Shown here: positions 11,719-23,552 of the stretch, piece after piece
Layout of the letters: every line of letters begins with the position of its first letter
How positions within the stretch are numbered: the first letter of the stretch is position 1
Source of the DNA: Klebsormidium nitens
Lineage: Eukaryota; Streptophyta; Klebsormidiophyceae; Klebsormidiales; Klebsormidiaceae
NCBI GenBank assembly: GCA_000708835.1
Contig: DF237694.1
Span: forward strand, 1-38,102
DNA: 38,102 bases
Direction of reading: 5' to 3'
Notes under the pieces: generated by a model
What the model was told of the DNA's origin: nothing
Database searches by the model: none
The model's input: the letters and a program-made list of their open reading frames with translations, nothing else
Program-made: the position numbers and the translations under genes

Positions 11719-11754
11719 GGGATGGGTGGGGTTAGTTTGGGGGTTTAGGGTGGG
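11719..11754 (+). other. G-quadruplex-forming motif
   Basis: The plus strand reads GGGATGGGTGGGG, then a 7-base loop (TTAGTTT), then GGGGG, with further GGG runs after it. This satisfies the G3+ / loop 1-7 rule four or more times. It lies just upstream of the candidate 5' end of the minus-strand LRR-WD40 gene, so it could sit in that promoter. The included TTTAGGG also resembles telomere sequence. Confidence 0.55.
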
Positions 11755-12425
11755 TTAAAGGGTACGGAGTAGGTGATTTTGTGGTGAGGTTGTTAGTGCA
11801 TTAGTGTCAATGTCGGCGCATACTTTTGCTAGAGCTTCCTTTTGCTAAATTGAAGAGACTCACATTGTAACTCGCCACGAGCGTGCCACGAGCTTGCCAC
11901 CCGCAACCGTCTGACCATTTCACCGGTCCGCGATCACAAAAGTTCATCGCTACACGATCTTGCAATCGGGACCCCCCGAATGCTTAGAAAGTCGACTACG
12001 AAATATAGGTGCGCAATATTTCATGTTTCCAACTACTACTTCCGCTTATTCGACCGCGCGGAAGTACTGAGCCCAATTTACATGCCAAAAAAATCTTTTG
12101 CGTTCATTCGTAGGCTCGTCGAATCTTCGTACGTCCATAATTAGAGTGTAGTCGCAAGATCGTCGTGATGAATGATCAAACCGCAATTGGGATCGTGGAT
12201 CGGCGAACTTGGATTGAATTCAAGAGGGCAGGTTCTCGGCAGGTTTTCTACGCAAAGAGCTGTACATCTCTGGCGATCGTCACATAGTATGCTATAGAAT
12301 GCTAGTACCTTAGTCACAGCTCCCAAATCTGGTTTGGCTTTCATATATTGGCTTGGCCACCCCCTCTTGAGCTCTTGCATTCTATTGCCCGTATCTTTTG
12401 TATTCCTGACCAGATACGATCATTG

Positions 12426-12581
12426 ATGTTGATTGTTTTACTCTTAACATGTGTTGTTGCTGTTTTTGAATGCCAAATGGTGGACACCGGAGTTGCTGGG
12501 GATGCCTTGCCTGATCAAAAGGGTGCAAGCTGCATGGCGAATATGAGTTGTATGAGCTGTAGGGTTGCGTACAGCCTATAA
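12426..12581 (+). CDS. Possible small secreted cysteine-containing peptide (51 aa)
   Basis: The ORF starts MLIVLLLTCVVAVFECQ, a hydrophobic stretch with the shape of a signal peptide. The polar remainder ends with four closely spaced cysteine-containing segments (SCMANMSCMSCRV). The frame is also open for 26 codons upstream of this ATG. I recognise no family. Against it: the ORF is short, the local composition is that of intergenic DNA, no intron or clear promoter supports it, and retrotransposon-like PBS motifs lie next to it. It is reported only because the leader and cysteine pattern are unusual for a random frame. Confidence 0.2.
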   Translation: MLIVLLLTCVVAVFECQMVDTGVAGDALPDQKGASCMANMSCMSCRVAYSL

Positions 12582-13377
12582 GAAGGACTCAAAATGGTAT
12601 CACAGTGTCAAAATGGTATCACACAGCTAGTTCATTTGCCATTGATAATATTCAAAAGCCAAGTGCTTTTTCACTTTTCCTCTCAAGATTCAAGTGGCAT
12701 GCGCACGGAACTTGAAAGTATAATAACGATTGTAGCCGAGAGTATCTGGATCTTGCTTATAGCAAGATGACGTACCTCCACGACTCAGCCTACATGGGTT
12801 CCCGGCGCAACTGATTCAATCTAGACCTTACTTGTGAAGCCCACTCAGAGCCACTTCGCTCACGCTATCCATGTACAAGAACGTTTTAGCATGACAGCGA
12901 CCGATAGATATATGCGTACAACATGTTCGTTACTAACAATCATCACCATGGTCAGTTTTAAACTTCACCATGGCAGCCTCAGCCTATCTAAAGAGCAGCT
13001 TGCTTGTTTATGCGGCGACAATAACTAAGGAATGATCAGTTAGCAAATGACACAGTCGAAGGCACTGATTGATTAGCTCGAGAGACACGGCAGGCAATTG
13101 CACCGGAAGATCCATGATGAATGCGGCATGTCCTACCAGCAGCTTTTAATGCAGATAGCAAAGGTGGCCTGCACCTGTCCGGCTGCACGTTGGTCATGAG
13201 AGCCTCCATCTGTCAGTGAAAGCTAGCTGCCAACAGCATCGACACGGGGCGAAACAAGTGCGACAGCCAGACCAACGATCCTTTCTTTAATCAATTGGTG
13301 TCGTGCACGGAAATAAGAAGACGAGGATTCGCATAATACCCCACTAATCGTTGTTTGGTACACCTGTTTGGCAGCGG

Positions 13378-16300
13378 CTACAGTGTTTTGAAAGAGGCTT
13401 CGATCTCTTCCAGCGTCCTTCCCCGCGTTTCCGGTACAAAGTACGAAACGAAGAACACCGTGACTACGCACTCGACAGCGTAAAGAAGAAAGGCACCTGC
13501 AGAGCGGCACACAAACGCGTCACACCGTAAGCAATGCGGCGAAGCGGTCGAGCACTGCATCGACGTGGCGAGTCACCGAGGTCAATGCGCGATGGTGAAG
13601 GCCAAGCACGGTGCAGGCTGTGCTGCGAGAGGCCGCGGAGGTGCGGGCCCGCGGGCGGCGGCCTGCGTGGGGGGCCTCACCGGGCGCGCTCCAGAGGAGG
13701 AGGTACTGGAAGGTCTGGGTGACGGTGAAGGAGGCGGTCCAGTTGACGAGGGTGGCGCAGCTGCCGGCCAGGCCGCGCACGTGCACCGGGAAGATCTCGC
13801 TCATGATGATCCACGGCACGGCGCCCATGCCCAGCGAGAACGCCGCGATGTACACCTGCCACCCAGCGAAGCCACGCGCTCACACACGCATGCACGGGCA
13901 CCCGCGACCGCAGGTTCTCAATGCATTGGTCTGCTTAGACACTGCACAGGCTGTCCTTCTCCTGTGTGCGGCTGCCAGAGGAGCAGCCTGATATTTCGCC
14001 CAGCGATCGTTAAGGAGGTGCGAACAGATACGTGGCTGGCCGCTCAAAGTGCCGCGGCCGCTGGGCACAATGACTTTTAGGGTCTACGCGAGACTGGTCG
14101 GGCCGCTCGTGCCGAGATGGGGCGGTCCCCGTGGAGCGGGCACTCACGAGCAGGCTGGCGATGGCCAGGTAGCTGGCCGCAAGGCTGCCCGGCGGGAGCC
14201 AGAAGGAGTAGGCCAGCGCCGCACTGCTGACGGCCATGCCCCCGGCCGACACCTGCACACACCCCCACGCACAGCACCACTCAGCGGCAGGGCGGCAGAG
14301 CAAGGAAAATGAGACGACGCTAGGCTTCACCAACAGAAAGGAGTACCTGCATAAAGTCCAACGCAAATCCTTGATGCGTGCTTCTCAGGTTGCAGCCGGC
14401 GCGCAGTATACCACCCAACCAGCTGGGATGCCCCGCCTAAAAGAAGCACTCTCGAGCCGAAGCAGAATCTTGCTGCGGCAGCGATCAATTGTAAGCGGAC
14501 AGAGATAGATAAGAAAAATCTTGCAGCTCGTCCGGCCTCCTCGGACTCGCGAAATCAACTAAGGCGGTCAACTCCGCTAAAAAAGTCCCGGGCGAGGGCC
14601 GCTATGCTCATCAGGCCCCATCCTTCCGCGTGGCTCACCATGAGCAGCAGGCGGCGCCCGGCCTTGTCCATGAGCCACACCGCCAGCCCCGTCATGAACA
14701 CCTGCACACGCCAGCCAGGCCGGACGTGAGACCTGGCACTCCGGCCCGCGCCAGAAACACGGCAGGAGCGAGGGTGCGAGAGCCATCCCTAGTGTGCAGG
14801 CATCCTCACTGACCCCACACGATGCCTGGGGCTCCACGATGAGACGCTTCCCGGGGGCGGCTGACCTGGAGGAGGCCGCAGGTAAAGGCGGCCGCGTCGG
14901 CGGAGTGGACCCCGGCGGCGCGGAAGATGGTGCCGCTGTAGAACATGACGGCGTTCACCCCCGAGAACTGCTGCAGCACCATCAGGCCCACGCCCGCCTG
15001 CACCGTCAGGCACACGCGCGCATCAGCACCAACGAGCATCGGACGGCGGACCCAAGAGGCCTCGGTGCAGCCGGTTCCTGGGAAAGGGTGCGCAAGCCAA
15101 TGTTGGCTGAGCAAACGACATGCGAACAAGTTCTGCAGGGAATGTTGCACCTTTCAATCAGACATTGGGCATGGCATAGCGGCCCTTACCACGAGGGGCC
15201 ACGTGAGGTCTCGCTTGAACAGGTCCCGCAGCGTGGCGCGCGGCTGTGCAGACGACTGGCGAGCCGCCTCCTGCACAGCCACAGTCACGGGTCAGAGGAC
15301 AACTCCGGTGCAAGTCGGGGGCGCCAAGGCGAGGCACGCCCAGCGGGGCAGCGGAGAGGTGGCGGCCGAGAGTTGCCCCCGTGGTGCCTGCGCGGCTCAC
15401 CTGGATCTCCTGCATCTCGGTACGCGTGTCGCACTCCGCTCCCCGCAGCTGGCGCAGGGCCGCCACCAGGCGCGCCTGGTACTCGTTCTTCGCCTGGACA
15501 GAGGTTCGTGTCATACTCAGTCCCACCAGCAGGACGTACCCATAGCAATCCGACCATTACTTGATGGCAGGGCCCCCATGATGGCTGGGCTGAGCCCCTA
15601 CATGCAGCAGCGCCATCCAGTGCGAGTGACTCATTTGCGCTCGACCCTGGCAGACTGGCCCCCCTTCTGGGTGCGGCAGCATGGAGGGGTTTGGGGCTCA
15701 CCAGCCAGCGCGGGCTCTCGGGAAGGACGGTGAGGCCCAGCAGGAGGACGCCCATCGGCAGCACGCCTGCCAGCACACCCCCACACGGCCAGTCAGGCGA
15801 GGCGCGCAGGGCGGGGAACAAGGAGCAGGCGGGGCAGAGGAACCAAGGGGGCGGCAGGGCGCAGCAGGGGTAGGGGGCGGAAAGAGGGGTTGGCACTGAC
15901 CGATGAAGGCGAGAGTGCGCCAGTGGATGAGCATGCCGAGGGCGTAGACCAGCACGATCCCGATTGTGATCCCCAGCTGGTTGACGGCACCCAGGCCGCC
16001 GCGCAAGTGGCTGGGAGACACCTCAGCGATGTAAATGGGCACCTGCACCAACACCACGCACGGCAGGGCCGCCCTCTTCAGGCACTCAGGGGAGTATCTG
16101 CGATAACTTGCAGACCACCTTGGGTTCCTTGGATCTTTGCAAATACAGCTGTTTGCATCAACCTTGCCATCGGGTTCCAGACTATTCGAGGCTGGTTGCT
16201 GATACTGAGCCGTCCGATACCTGCTTGTTGTCAATCGAATCGGGAATCATTATCGGAGCATTTGGTACCGGATGGCATGCTTGATGCAAAGAGCTGTAAC

Positions 16301-18458
16301 GTCCAGCCAAGCTTGATGAGGGGCTCATAGCGCAAAATAAAGAGGGCACCCACCGCAAAGGAGAAGGTCCCTGTGGCAAAACCGCAGAGCAGGCGGCCGC
16401 TATACAGTGCCAGAGGGTCCTGCACAGTACGACAAAAGGCCCAGCTGAGGCAGGCAGTGGGGGCAGGCAACAGGGCCGGGGCACGGGGGAACTGGGAGAG
16501 TGAGAGACGCAGCACCAGCACTATGCATGGGCCCATGTGCAGGACCTCACTGCAGAGTGTGCACGAAGTAGGAGACTTGGACGCAACCGCAGACACACAT
16601 TCGTCCTTGAGAGGTGAGCGGGCAGTGGGCGTACCTGCGCAAGGGCAATGATGAGCCAGCCCAGGACGCCAGGACACGCCGCCACCGCCAGCACCTGCAA
16701 CGGGGCACGGCACGCGCATGAGGCAGGCAAGGAGGCGGCTCAGACAGGGTGCACTGCGAACAAAAAGTTGCCCGACCCTGAAGCTCGCTAAGAAGACTTC
16801 AGATAGCCAGTACCAAGCTTGCGGCGCTGCAGGTGCGGATGAAACAAGCATTCAGACGTGAAGGCGCCCTGAGTGCGGTGCACAGGTGTACGCTCAAGGC
16901 CGCAACCGCGCAAACTTGCACGGGAGCCTCAGATAACTACGTGCCGCAGCAGGCATGTCAATGACAGCCAGGTACAAACAGGAAGGACACAGGTTCAGTG
17001 GCTCAACACTCACTCCCTTGCGCCCAATTGCATCTGCCACCGCTCCTGAACTGAGGCTCCTGCAAATGCGTGACAAGGGCTCACCTCGCTACCCTCTAGG
17101 TCAACACAAAATCATGACTGCTTTCCAGTGGCTGAGGTTGTGGAGGTCTCTGTCACGAGGCTTGCAAATCACATGTACTTATCCCCAGCGCATGATAAGT
17201 CTGGAGAAGATGCGAGGCCTGTTGTGCTGCAAGATCCATGACTCATCAAAGTGTGGAGAAGGTTCCCTCACCTGGCCGAACTGAGCAGCCGGCCCAGGCT
17301 TATCTTATCACAGCTCATAAAGACTGAACAGCACAAGAAAACCGAACCCTTTGACCATCAGAACCCCAGGCTTCATAGATGGAACCTAAACCCCCAGAGT
17401 CGGAGTAGCAACAATCCCCAGGCTAACACCACCCTCCCCTGTCCACCGATTGCAAACTTCCCTTGTCCATCAAAGTATCCTTCTTGCCCCCAAACAGATC
17501 CCTGGTCAGCACTGAGCCAGCGCTGCAATGGAAAGGGACACCAGATGCATGATGAAAGGAGAGTTGGCCCGAGAAAGCGCACCCCATCATTGCTCCAATG
17601 TTGACCAGTGCTCCGAAGAAGCTTGCTTGCCCGGTGGTCAGCTCCAGCTGGCTCTCAATGGCGGGCAGGGCCGGCGACGTGTAGCCAAGCTGGGACGAGG
17701 GGCAAAGCAGGAAGGCGCGCTGATCAGTTCACGCTTTTGTAATACACTACTATCTGCGTATCTGCGTGACAAGACAAGCGCAGACTTAGGCGGCAGCAGA
17801 AAGTCATTGAGCTGGCCAGCCAAAGTCACTTAGCAAGAGATACCCCCCCCTCCTGCTCACCGAGTACCCAAAGTAGAGCGGGCCCAGCGCCGCTATGAGC
17901 ACCGCCACAATGGTGAAAGAGTGACTTGGCGCTGCTGAGCTTCTCTCGCCACCCTGGCCTGCCTCCAGAAGAGGAGCTTGGTCGTGGGCCTTCCCCGCCA
18001 CCCTGCCACTGCGCCCCGCAAGCACGTCCTCATTCTCCGCCCCTGCAGGAAATAAGAACCAATCAGCAAGGGCTTCAGGCAATTCTCAGGTCTCAATCGA
18101 CAGCCACCATCCTGGAAGGAAGGGCTAAAAAGACAGTGCACAGCTTCTATGTTCTCCTGTGCAAGTCCTCTGGTTGCCTGCACAGGGTTTTAAGAAAAAG
18201 CAAATTGGAAAATGGGTGGATTGGGAACCCACACAACAGCAACCCGGGTTTCAGAGGCAATGCAAACCACCGGCAGGAATTGGAAAAAGCTGGCTCACGG
18301 ACTGACCACTCTGCTTTCAATTTTCAATCTAGCTTGGGGAATCTCTGGTGGTGCGATAGTCTTCCGCCACATATGCACCCCAGCTGTGGACTTCAGCTGA
18401 TGCACCTACCTGCGGTTGTTCCCTTGGTTGTCCTTGGACTGGCGGCCATACTGGGCAT
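13378..18458 (-). CDS. ERD6-like MFS sugar transporter (sugar porter family)
   Basis: Fifteen exons join into a 494-residue protein: 18458-18410, 18042-17861, 17689-17583, 17059-17014, 16694-16635, 16419-16354, 16042-15901, 15766-15702, 15493-15401, 15270-15190, 14997-14866, 14701-14639, 14252-14148, 13855-13681 and 13496-13378. Length fits ERD6-like monosaccharide/H+ carriers (about 460-490) with 12 membrane spans. Family marks are [11 protein letters not shown] after TM1, ADAIGRKG (loop 2-3, GRKG 125-128), [25 protein letters not shown] (233-239) after TM6, [13 protein letters not shown] (306-318) in TM7, DKAGRR (353-358) and [12 protein letters not shown] (477-488) after TM12. These are the sugar-porter signatures. 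DQAPLL (37-42) in the N-terminal tail fits the acidic dileucine signal that sends plant ERD6-like proteins to the tonoplast, so sugar export from the vacuole is the best guess. The first exon (16 codons) is assigned by phase and donor only; ATG 18449 is an alternative start. The substrate cannot be read from sequence. Confidence 0.92.
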
Positions 18459-18933
18459 CAAATGCAAAAGGACACGTCTGTCTATGAAAAATGTGGCCTT
18501 TCGGGGCTACGACAAATTAGATATAAGAAAGCGCGCGATCAGAGAAAGCACAATTCTGAGCTATGCACCAAGGGTTTCCTTGAAAAACCAGCCACTTGGA
18601 GACAGAAACACCTTTGCTATGGTATTTTGATTGCCAATTTGTGACATCGGCTTGCCTTTGCCTTTGCCTTTGCCCCCGGTCGAATTGCTGCATGCGAAGA
18701 CCTCAAAGAACTGCTCAAAGTTCAATTAGTACTAGTAGTTTGCCCGGGTTCTCTCGCAACAAAACCTGGCAGGATGCTGATTTCAAATTCAGAGGGATCC
18801 CACTCGGACCTGGGGAGGACCTGATTCTTCTGAGTTTTGGAACCCTAGCTCTCCCACTGGTCCCAGCGCTTCCTGCCAGAGGCTGCCAGAGCAAGCGACT
18901 TTCGTCTTGCACATTGTTTCGCAGCAAGGCAGC
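18459..18933. promoter_or_regulatory. Shared upstream region of divergent sugar transporter and MATE genes
   Basis: These 475 bases separate the two assigned start codons, which face away from each other, so both promoters and 5' UTRs must lie here or in unseen 5' exons. It contains the CCTTTG microsatellite at 18651-18674. I see no convincing TATA box for either direction. Long frames that cross it have no recognisable protein content. Confidence 0.45.
18651..18674. repeat. (CCTTTG)n microsatellite
   Basis: About 3.7 copies of the hexamer CCTTTG lie in the intergenic spacer upstream of the MATE gene. Copy-number changes here could alter promoter spacing. Confidence 0.7.
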
Positions 18934-21900
18934 ATGGAGGTCGCAGCACATTGGGTAGCATCGCCCTGCCTGCGTGCAAGCACCAGCAGGAGGACGAGTG
19001 GTTCACCTGTAGCTGCAGGCACGGAGTCAACGCCAGCTGCGGCATTTCACTTGTCGAGGCCCACAACATCAGCATTGGCAGGTGACCGCGGGCGGTTCTC
19101 GCAGTACAATGCAGAGCCTCTTCGCCCCTGGGCCTCGGCGCTGCCCTTCCCTGCATCCTTCTCCAGGTCGCCGCTAGCTGGCAGAGGCTGGCACTGCAAT
19201 GCGGCATCTGCGGCAGGGGAAGAGGTGAGCGCACCCCATTTTGCTGGAATGGCCGGAAGAAAATTGCTTGATGAGGTTGTTTCAACTAATTGCAACCGTT
19301 TGCCTTGAAGTCAATGATTTGCCTGTGGGCAGCCAGCATTGATCTGATTTGGATGTGCCAGGCATTTGAGTGTGTGCTGGTGGTCCCCATACAATCTGCG
19401 AGTCCTCTAAATGACCCTGGGGTTTCCATCGATCGTAGGCTGGGCCAGCAGACATCCAAGGGCAACTGAGCGCAGCAAGTTTCAGATCTGAGGACGATAC
19501 AGACCCCCTTTTGGTAGCTTCTGACGCAGTGGGAGGCCCCCGCATCATTCACCAGAACATCGGAGGCCCCCTGCAAGAAGAGTGCCCCCCGGCCACTTCC
19601 AATGGGCATGCTGGGGGTCAAGGGGTTTCTCCTGAGGGTGCACTCGCAGAGCCAGGGCCGGAAGCTGCAACAGTCAGCGGGCGAGAAGGCAAGACGATCG
19701 GCTGCCTCTGCATTTGCACCCTACAATCCCTTGGTGCCATTGAAGGTCACCACTGGTGCAATGCAGGATCTTGCAGCTTCTGCATCTTATGTCCAAGGTG
19801 ATCTCTGCTTTACATATCTCTTAGACTGACGTGTTGTGTGCAGGGGACCTGACCGCCAGCATCCTGGCTGAGATTCGCCAGCTGGCCCTGCCCGCCCTCG
19901 GCTCCTGGTGAGGCCGCCTGTCAGTGCCCCTGCCTTTGCCATGCAGCAGTTGCGTGGGCGTTGGCTTGCAACTTCACAACATTGATGATGCACAGGTCTG
20001 TGGCTGTCAGTCTCTTCTCAGCGTGACCCCCCTCCCCGCAGCCCCCGTCTTGCCCACTGAGCGGTGTGCCGTGCAGTTTGGCGGATCCCCTGATGAGTTT
20101 GATAGACAGCTGCTGCGTGGGCCAGATTGGGTCCGTCCAACTCGCCTCACTCGGCCCCAACACCGCCATCTTCAACTTCGTCTTTCAGGTAGGCCGCTAC
20201 CCTCCTCCTGGCTCGCCCTCTTCGCATTCTCCACGCCTCGCCACAATATTAGCATGGTTGTGTTGCCCTTTTCCCTGCAACAAGCACCCCCATGCCCCCA
20301 ACCCCCCACCCCCTCCATCCCCCTGCCTTGTGCTCTCAGGTGTTTGGTTTCCTCGGCATCTCCACCACCAGCATGCTGGCATCCCTCAGCGCCAGTGGCA
20401 GCGGGACCCCCGCAGCTGCGCAACACAAGGTATGCCCTCCCAAGCGCCCCCCCCCCTCCAACAGCTTCCCATGCCATGCAAAGCCGAGTCAGAACATGCC
20501 CCATGTGGTCTGCAGTTAAGCTTGCCCACAAAACGATGGCAGTGGCAGTCACGGTGGCAGTGGCAGCTGTGTGGGCGGCCACCCTCGGGCCCTTGACTGC
20601 GTTGCTGCTGCTGTTCCTGCCAGGCTGCGCGTACCTTGAGTGTGGCCCTCACTCTGGCGCTCCTGCTGGGTGTGCTGGCGCTGGTTGTCCTGGAGTGGCA
20701 GGGGGTGGCCCTGCTGCGCGCCATGGGCGCATCCCCCGAGCTGCTGGGGCCCGGCCTGGCCTACCTGCGCATCCGTGCGCTCTCAGGTAGCCTCCCCCCA
20801 TTGGACCTGCTCTTGCCACACCTGTACGTCCTGTGGGACATGAAGATGAAAATTGTAGCTGAAACGTTGTCTTTTCCGTCTTGAGCCCTTGTCTTCGTGG
20901 GGATCGCAGCGGTGGGGTGGTCCCTCTTCCTTAGCTTGAGGTCCCTGTTTCACCTGTGTACTTCGTGGGGGTGTGTGTGCAGCGCCTGCGGTGCTGGTTC
21001 TGGTGGTGGGCCAGGGCGCCTGCCTGGGCTGCCAGGTGAGCCCCCCCGCTGCGCCTGCCCGGCCAGCGCCACTTCAAAGCACAACGCAGGCACTACACCC
21101 TATTGTTTGAGAGCAGCTGGGATGGCAGGGTGGCTGATGCGGCACTAGTGGTATGCTGTGTGCACGACCACGGGATGCTGTGACGGCTGTGTTGCAGGCT
21201 GTCGGGAGTGCGCCGATTGACACCCTGCCGCCCCTTTGCCTGGTGTTTCCCTGCAGGACGCGCGCACACCGCTGTTCATCTTCCTTGGCGCGGGCCTGCT
21301 CAACGTGGTGGGCGACATCCTGCTCACGCTGCACTGGCGCTGGTGCGCCCCGCCTCCCCCCCCGCCTGCCGCCTCAGTATCGTGACCTGCTCCCTGCTCT
21401 GCCTTTCTTTGTGTCTTCTCCTGAACTCTCTGCTCCGCAGCCACACGCGAGCTGCTCCTCGTACGAACACGGTGTCTCGTTTTTCTGGGCATAGGGGAGT
21501 GCGCGGTGCAGCATGGGCCACCGTGGTTGCGCAGTACTGCGGCGCGGCCGTCTTCCTCTACACTCTGGCCGACAGGCTGCCTCTGCTGCCCGCCCCTACT
21601 GCGGGGGCCATCCCCTCGCCAGACCAGGCGTCCTCTTCGCCTGCGGACCCTCGGGCAGGCGTTGCACCAGGGGGTCGGACCAAAGGAGCTCCCCGGCGCG
21701 TGCGGCGAGTGGGTCCCCCTTTCCGCCTTCAGTGGGGCGCCTGGCCGTCTGATGAGGAAATGCGTGCACTGGCGGGGGTCGGGGGAACGCTGGTGATGCG
21801 CAGCTTGTGTGGCATGGTGAGGGCTCTGTGATTGACCACCACAGAATCTGGTGCTGCCAAGGATCAAGTGGAAGCTGACCCGGCCGACCACGCCCAACCG

Positions 21901-23552
21901 CACCTTCTCGTCAGCTGCTTGACGCTGAGTTCGTCCTCCTCAAAAGTCGAGCTGACTGCGAGCGTTTGCTTGGGGCGAAGGAGATGCCTTTTCCAGCCGC
22001 CGCTCCTCGAGCTGTTTGCTAGAGCGCTCCTGTGTTGATTTCAGGATGTTCCCCAGCTTGCAGACGACATGTTCCGACTCCTTCCCGTGCGGACGTATGT
22101 AGTCGTGTCGCCGAACCTTTCAGCAACAGCAGTCGCGTCTGCTTCCTTGCTTTTTGCCCTGCACTTGCAAGCACCTGACGCATAGCTTACTTCATACAAT
22201 CTTCTTACGGCCCCCCTCGGTCACCAAACTACCCCCTCTCCCCGAATTTGACCCCAAGGGCCCAGCTCGTTCCCCTCCTCGATCTTGCAGTGCGTTGCTT
22301 TGCGTGCAGGTGGTGTACACCCTGCTTGCCTACGCGGCCACTTCGCTGGGCACGCTGCACATCGCCGCCCACCAGGTGTCCATGCAGGTCGGTGCCGGGG
22401 CGGCCCAGTCCAGCGACCTCGTCTCCTGCTCTCCTTCTTGTTCAGCTGTGGCGCTCGACTCTGGTGCGTCCTAGCTGGCTCCGCCGCGTCCATCTGCCCT
22501 GCACTCGCACGGCTTACTTCTCGTGGCCCGCCTGTTGTCCGGCTGACGCCGTTCTTTGTTCCCGTTCGTCAGCTCTTCTGGTTCCTGTCGTACTTCCCGG
22601 AGCCCCTGTCCATCAGCGCGCAGTCTCTGGTGGCCCGCGACCTCGCTGCCGAGCCGCAGGTGCGTGCCGCAACGCTGTTGTGCTGCTCCCCGTGCTGGAG
22701 GTCATCATGCCGCTCAACCCTATTGCCAGCAGCCGACTTGGATGGCCGTCTGATTGCTGCCCTCCCGCTGGGCCCAGGGGTTTTGCTCCCTCTGCCGTGG
22801 GGCCTCCAACTGTGGGTGCTGTCCTGTGCGTGCAGCGGGCGCGGGCCATGGCGCGCATGTTGCTGTGGGCCGGCTGTGGCATCGGGCTGGTGCTGGGGGT
22901 GGTCGTGTGGGCTGTGCCCCGCGTGTGGGGCCACGTGCTGGCCGCCGACGTGGCGGTGCGTCGCGGCGTGGTGGCCGTGTCGGCGCAGAACGCGGTGTGC
23001 AGCTGGCTGTGCGCGCTGGCCGTCGTGCTGGACGGGGTCGCCATCGGATCAGGTGCGGCATGCTTGACACGAGAGGCACACGCGGCCCGCACCGCCTCAA
23101 GGCCGCACTGGTCGACCCGCATATCACAAGCGTAGTGTACTTAACCATACGTAATCACGGGTATCGATGCCTTGAATAACCTGCGTCTCAGTACGTTCGC
23201 TATGGTGCAGGTGACTACGGCTACATGCCCCGCATGCAGTTCTTGAACATGCTGGGCGTTGGCGCCGCCCTGCGCACGGCGTGGGCCGCGGGATGGGGCC
23301 TGCCCGGCGTCTGGCACTGCCTGACGCTCTTCTTCGTGCTGCGCATCGCGTACCACGCCGTCCACATTGCCAACAACAGAAAGACCCACGTGAGCCACGC
23401 CCCGGCCCCTGTCGTCGCCGGGGGCCGTGCCGTAGCCCTTGCTCGTGAACTGCACGAAGCTGGATCAGTAGGGAGAGGGAACGCGCTCGTTGTGGGCTGC
23501 TCTCAGCGCTTACATCTTATGTGTCTACTCTGTGCCAGGTACTCGGCTGGTG
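18934..23552 (+). CDS. Plastid-type MATE efflux transporter (DinF/EDS5-like clade)
   Basis: Fourteen exons join into 674 residues: 18934-19224, 19530-19797, 19844-19907, 20077-20188, 20340-20429, 20624-20786, 20983-21035, 21257-21342, 21495-21816, 22310-22387, 22573-22659, 22836-23052, 23211-23389 and 23538-23552. The first ~187 residues are Ser/Ala/Arg-rich with few acids, like a chloroplast transit peptide, and span exons 1-2. The core begins GDLTASILAEIRQLALPALG. It continues DPLMSLIDSCCVGQIGSVQL (TM1-2), ASLGPNTAIFNFVFQVFGFL, GQGACLGCQDARTPLFIFLG (TM5-6 turn) and LGTLHIAAHQVSMQLFWFLS in the second half. These match the DinF-type MATE branch holding the plant plastid DETOXIFICATION 44-46/EDS5 proteins, which export organic compounds with cation antiport. 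EDS5 moves a salicylate precursor; the algal substrate is unknown. The last exon is only four codons plus stop (VLGW), the weakest junction. TGTAA signals follow the stop. Confidence 0.9.

Larger units (their letters stand above)
11690..13377. other. Gene-poor intergenic region
   Basis: This AT-richer stretch lies between the 5' side of the LRR-WD40 gene and the 3' end of the sugar transporter. It begins with a short TTATAAGCC direct repeat (about 11691-11712), followed by a G-rich tract. A 51-residue ORF with a signal-like N-terminus lies at 12426-12581. Just after it, TCAAAATGGTATCACA occurs twice (about 12590-12625); TGGTATCA resembles the initiator-Met primer-binding site of copia elements, but I see no LTR pair. 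No conserved domain or RNA gene was recognised. Confidence 0.5.

Noticed and set aside
12590-12625. TGGTATCACA repeats as a copia primer-binding site with a solo LTR
   Set aside because: No TG...CA LTR boundaries, no polypurine tract and no target-site duplication could be found.
17926-18630. 234-codon plus-strand ORF
   Set aside because: It overlaps the first two exons of the sugar transporter and the spacer, has no recognisable content, and is a likely shadow frame.
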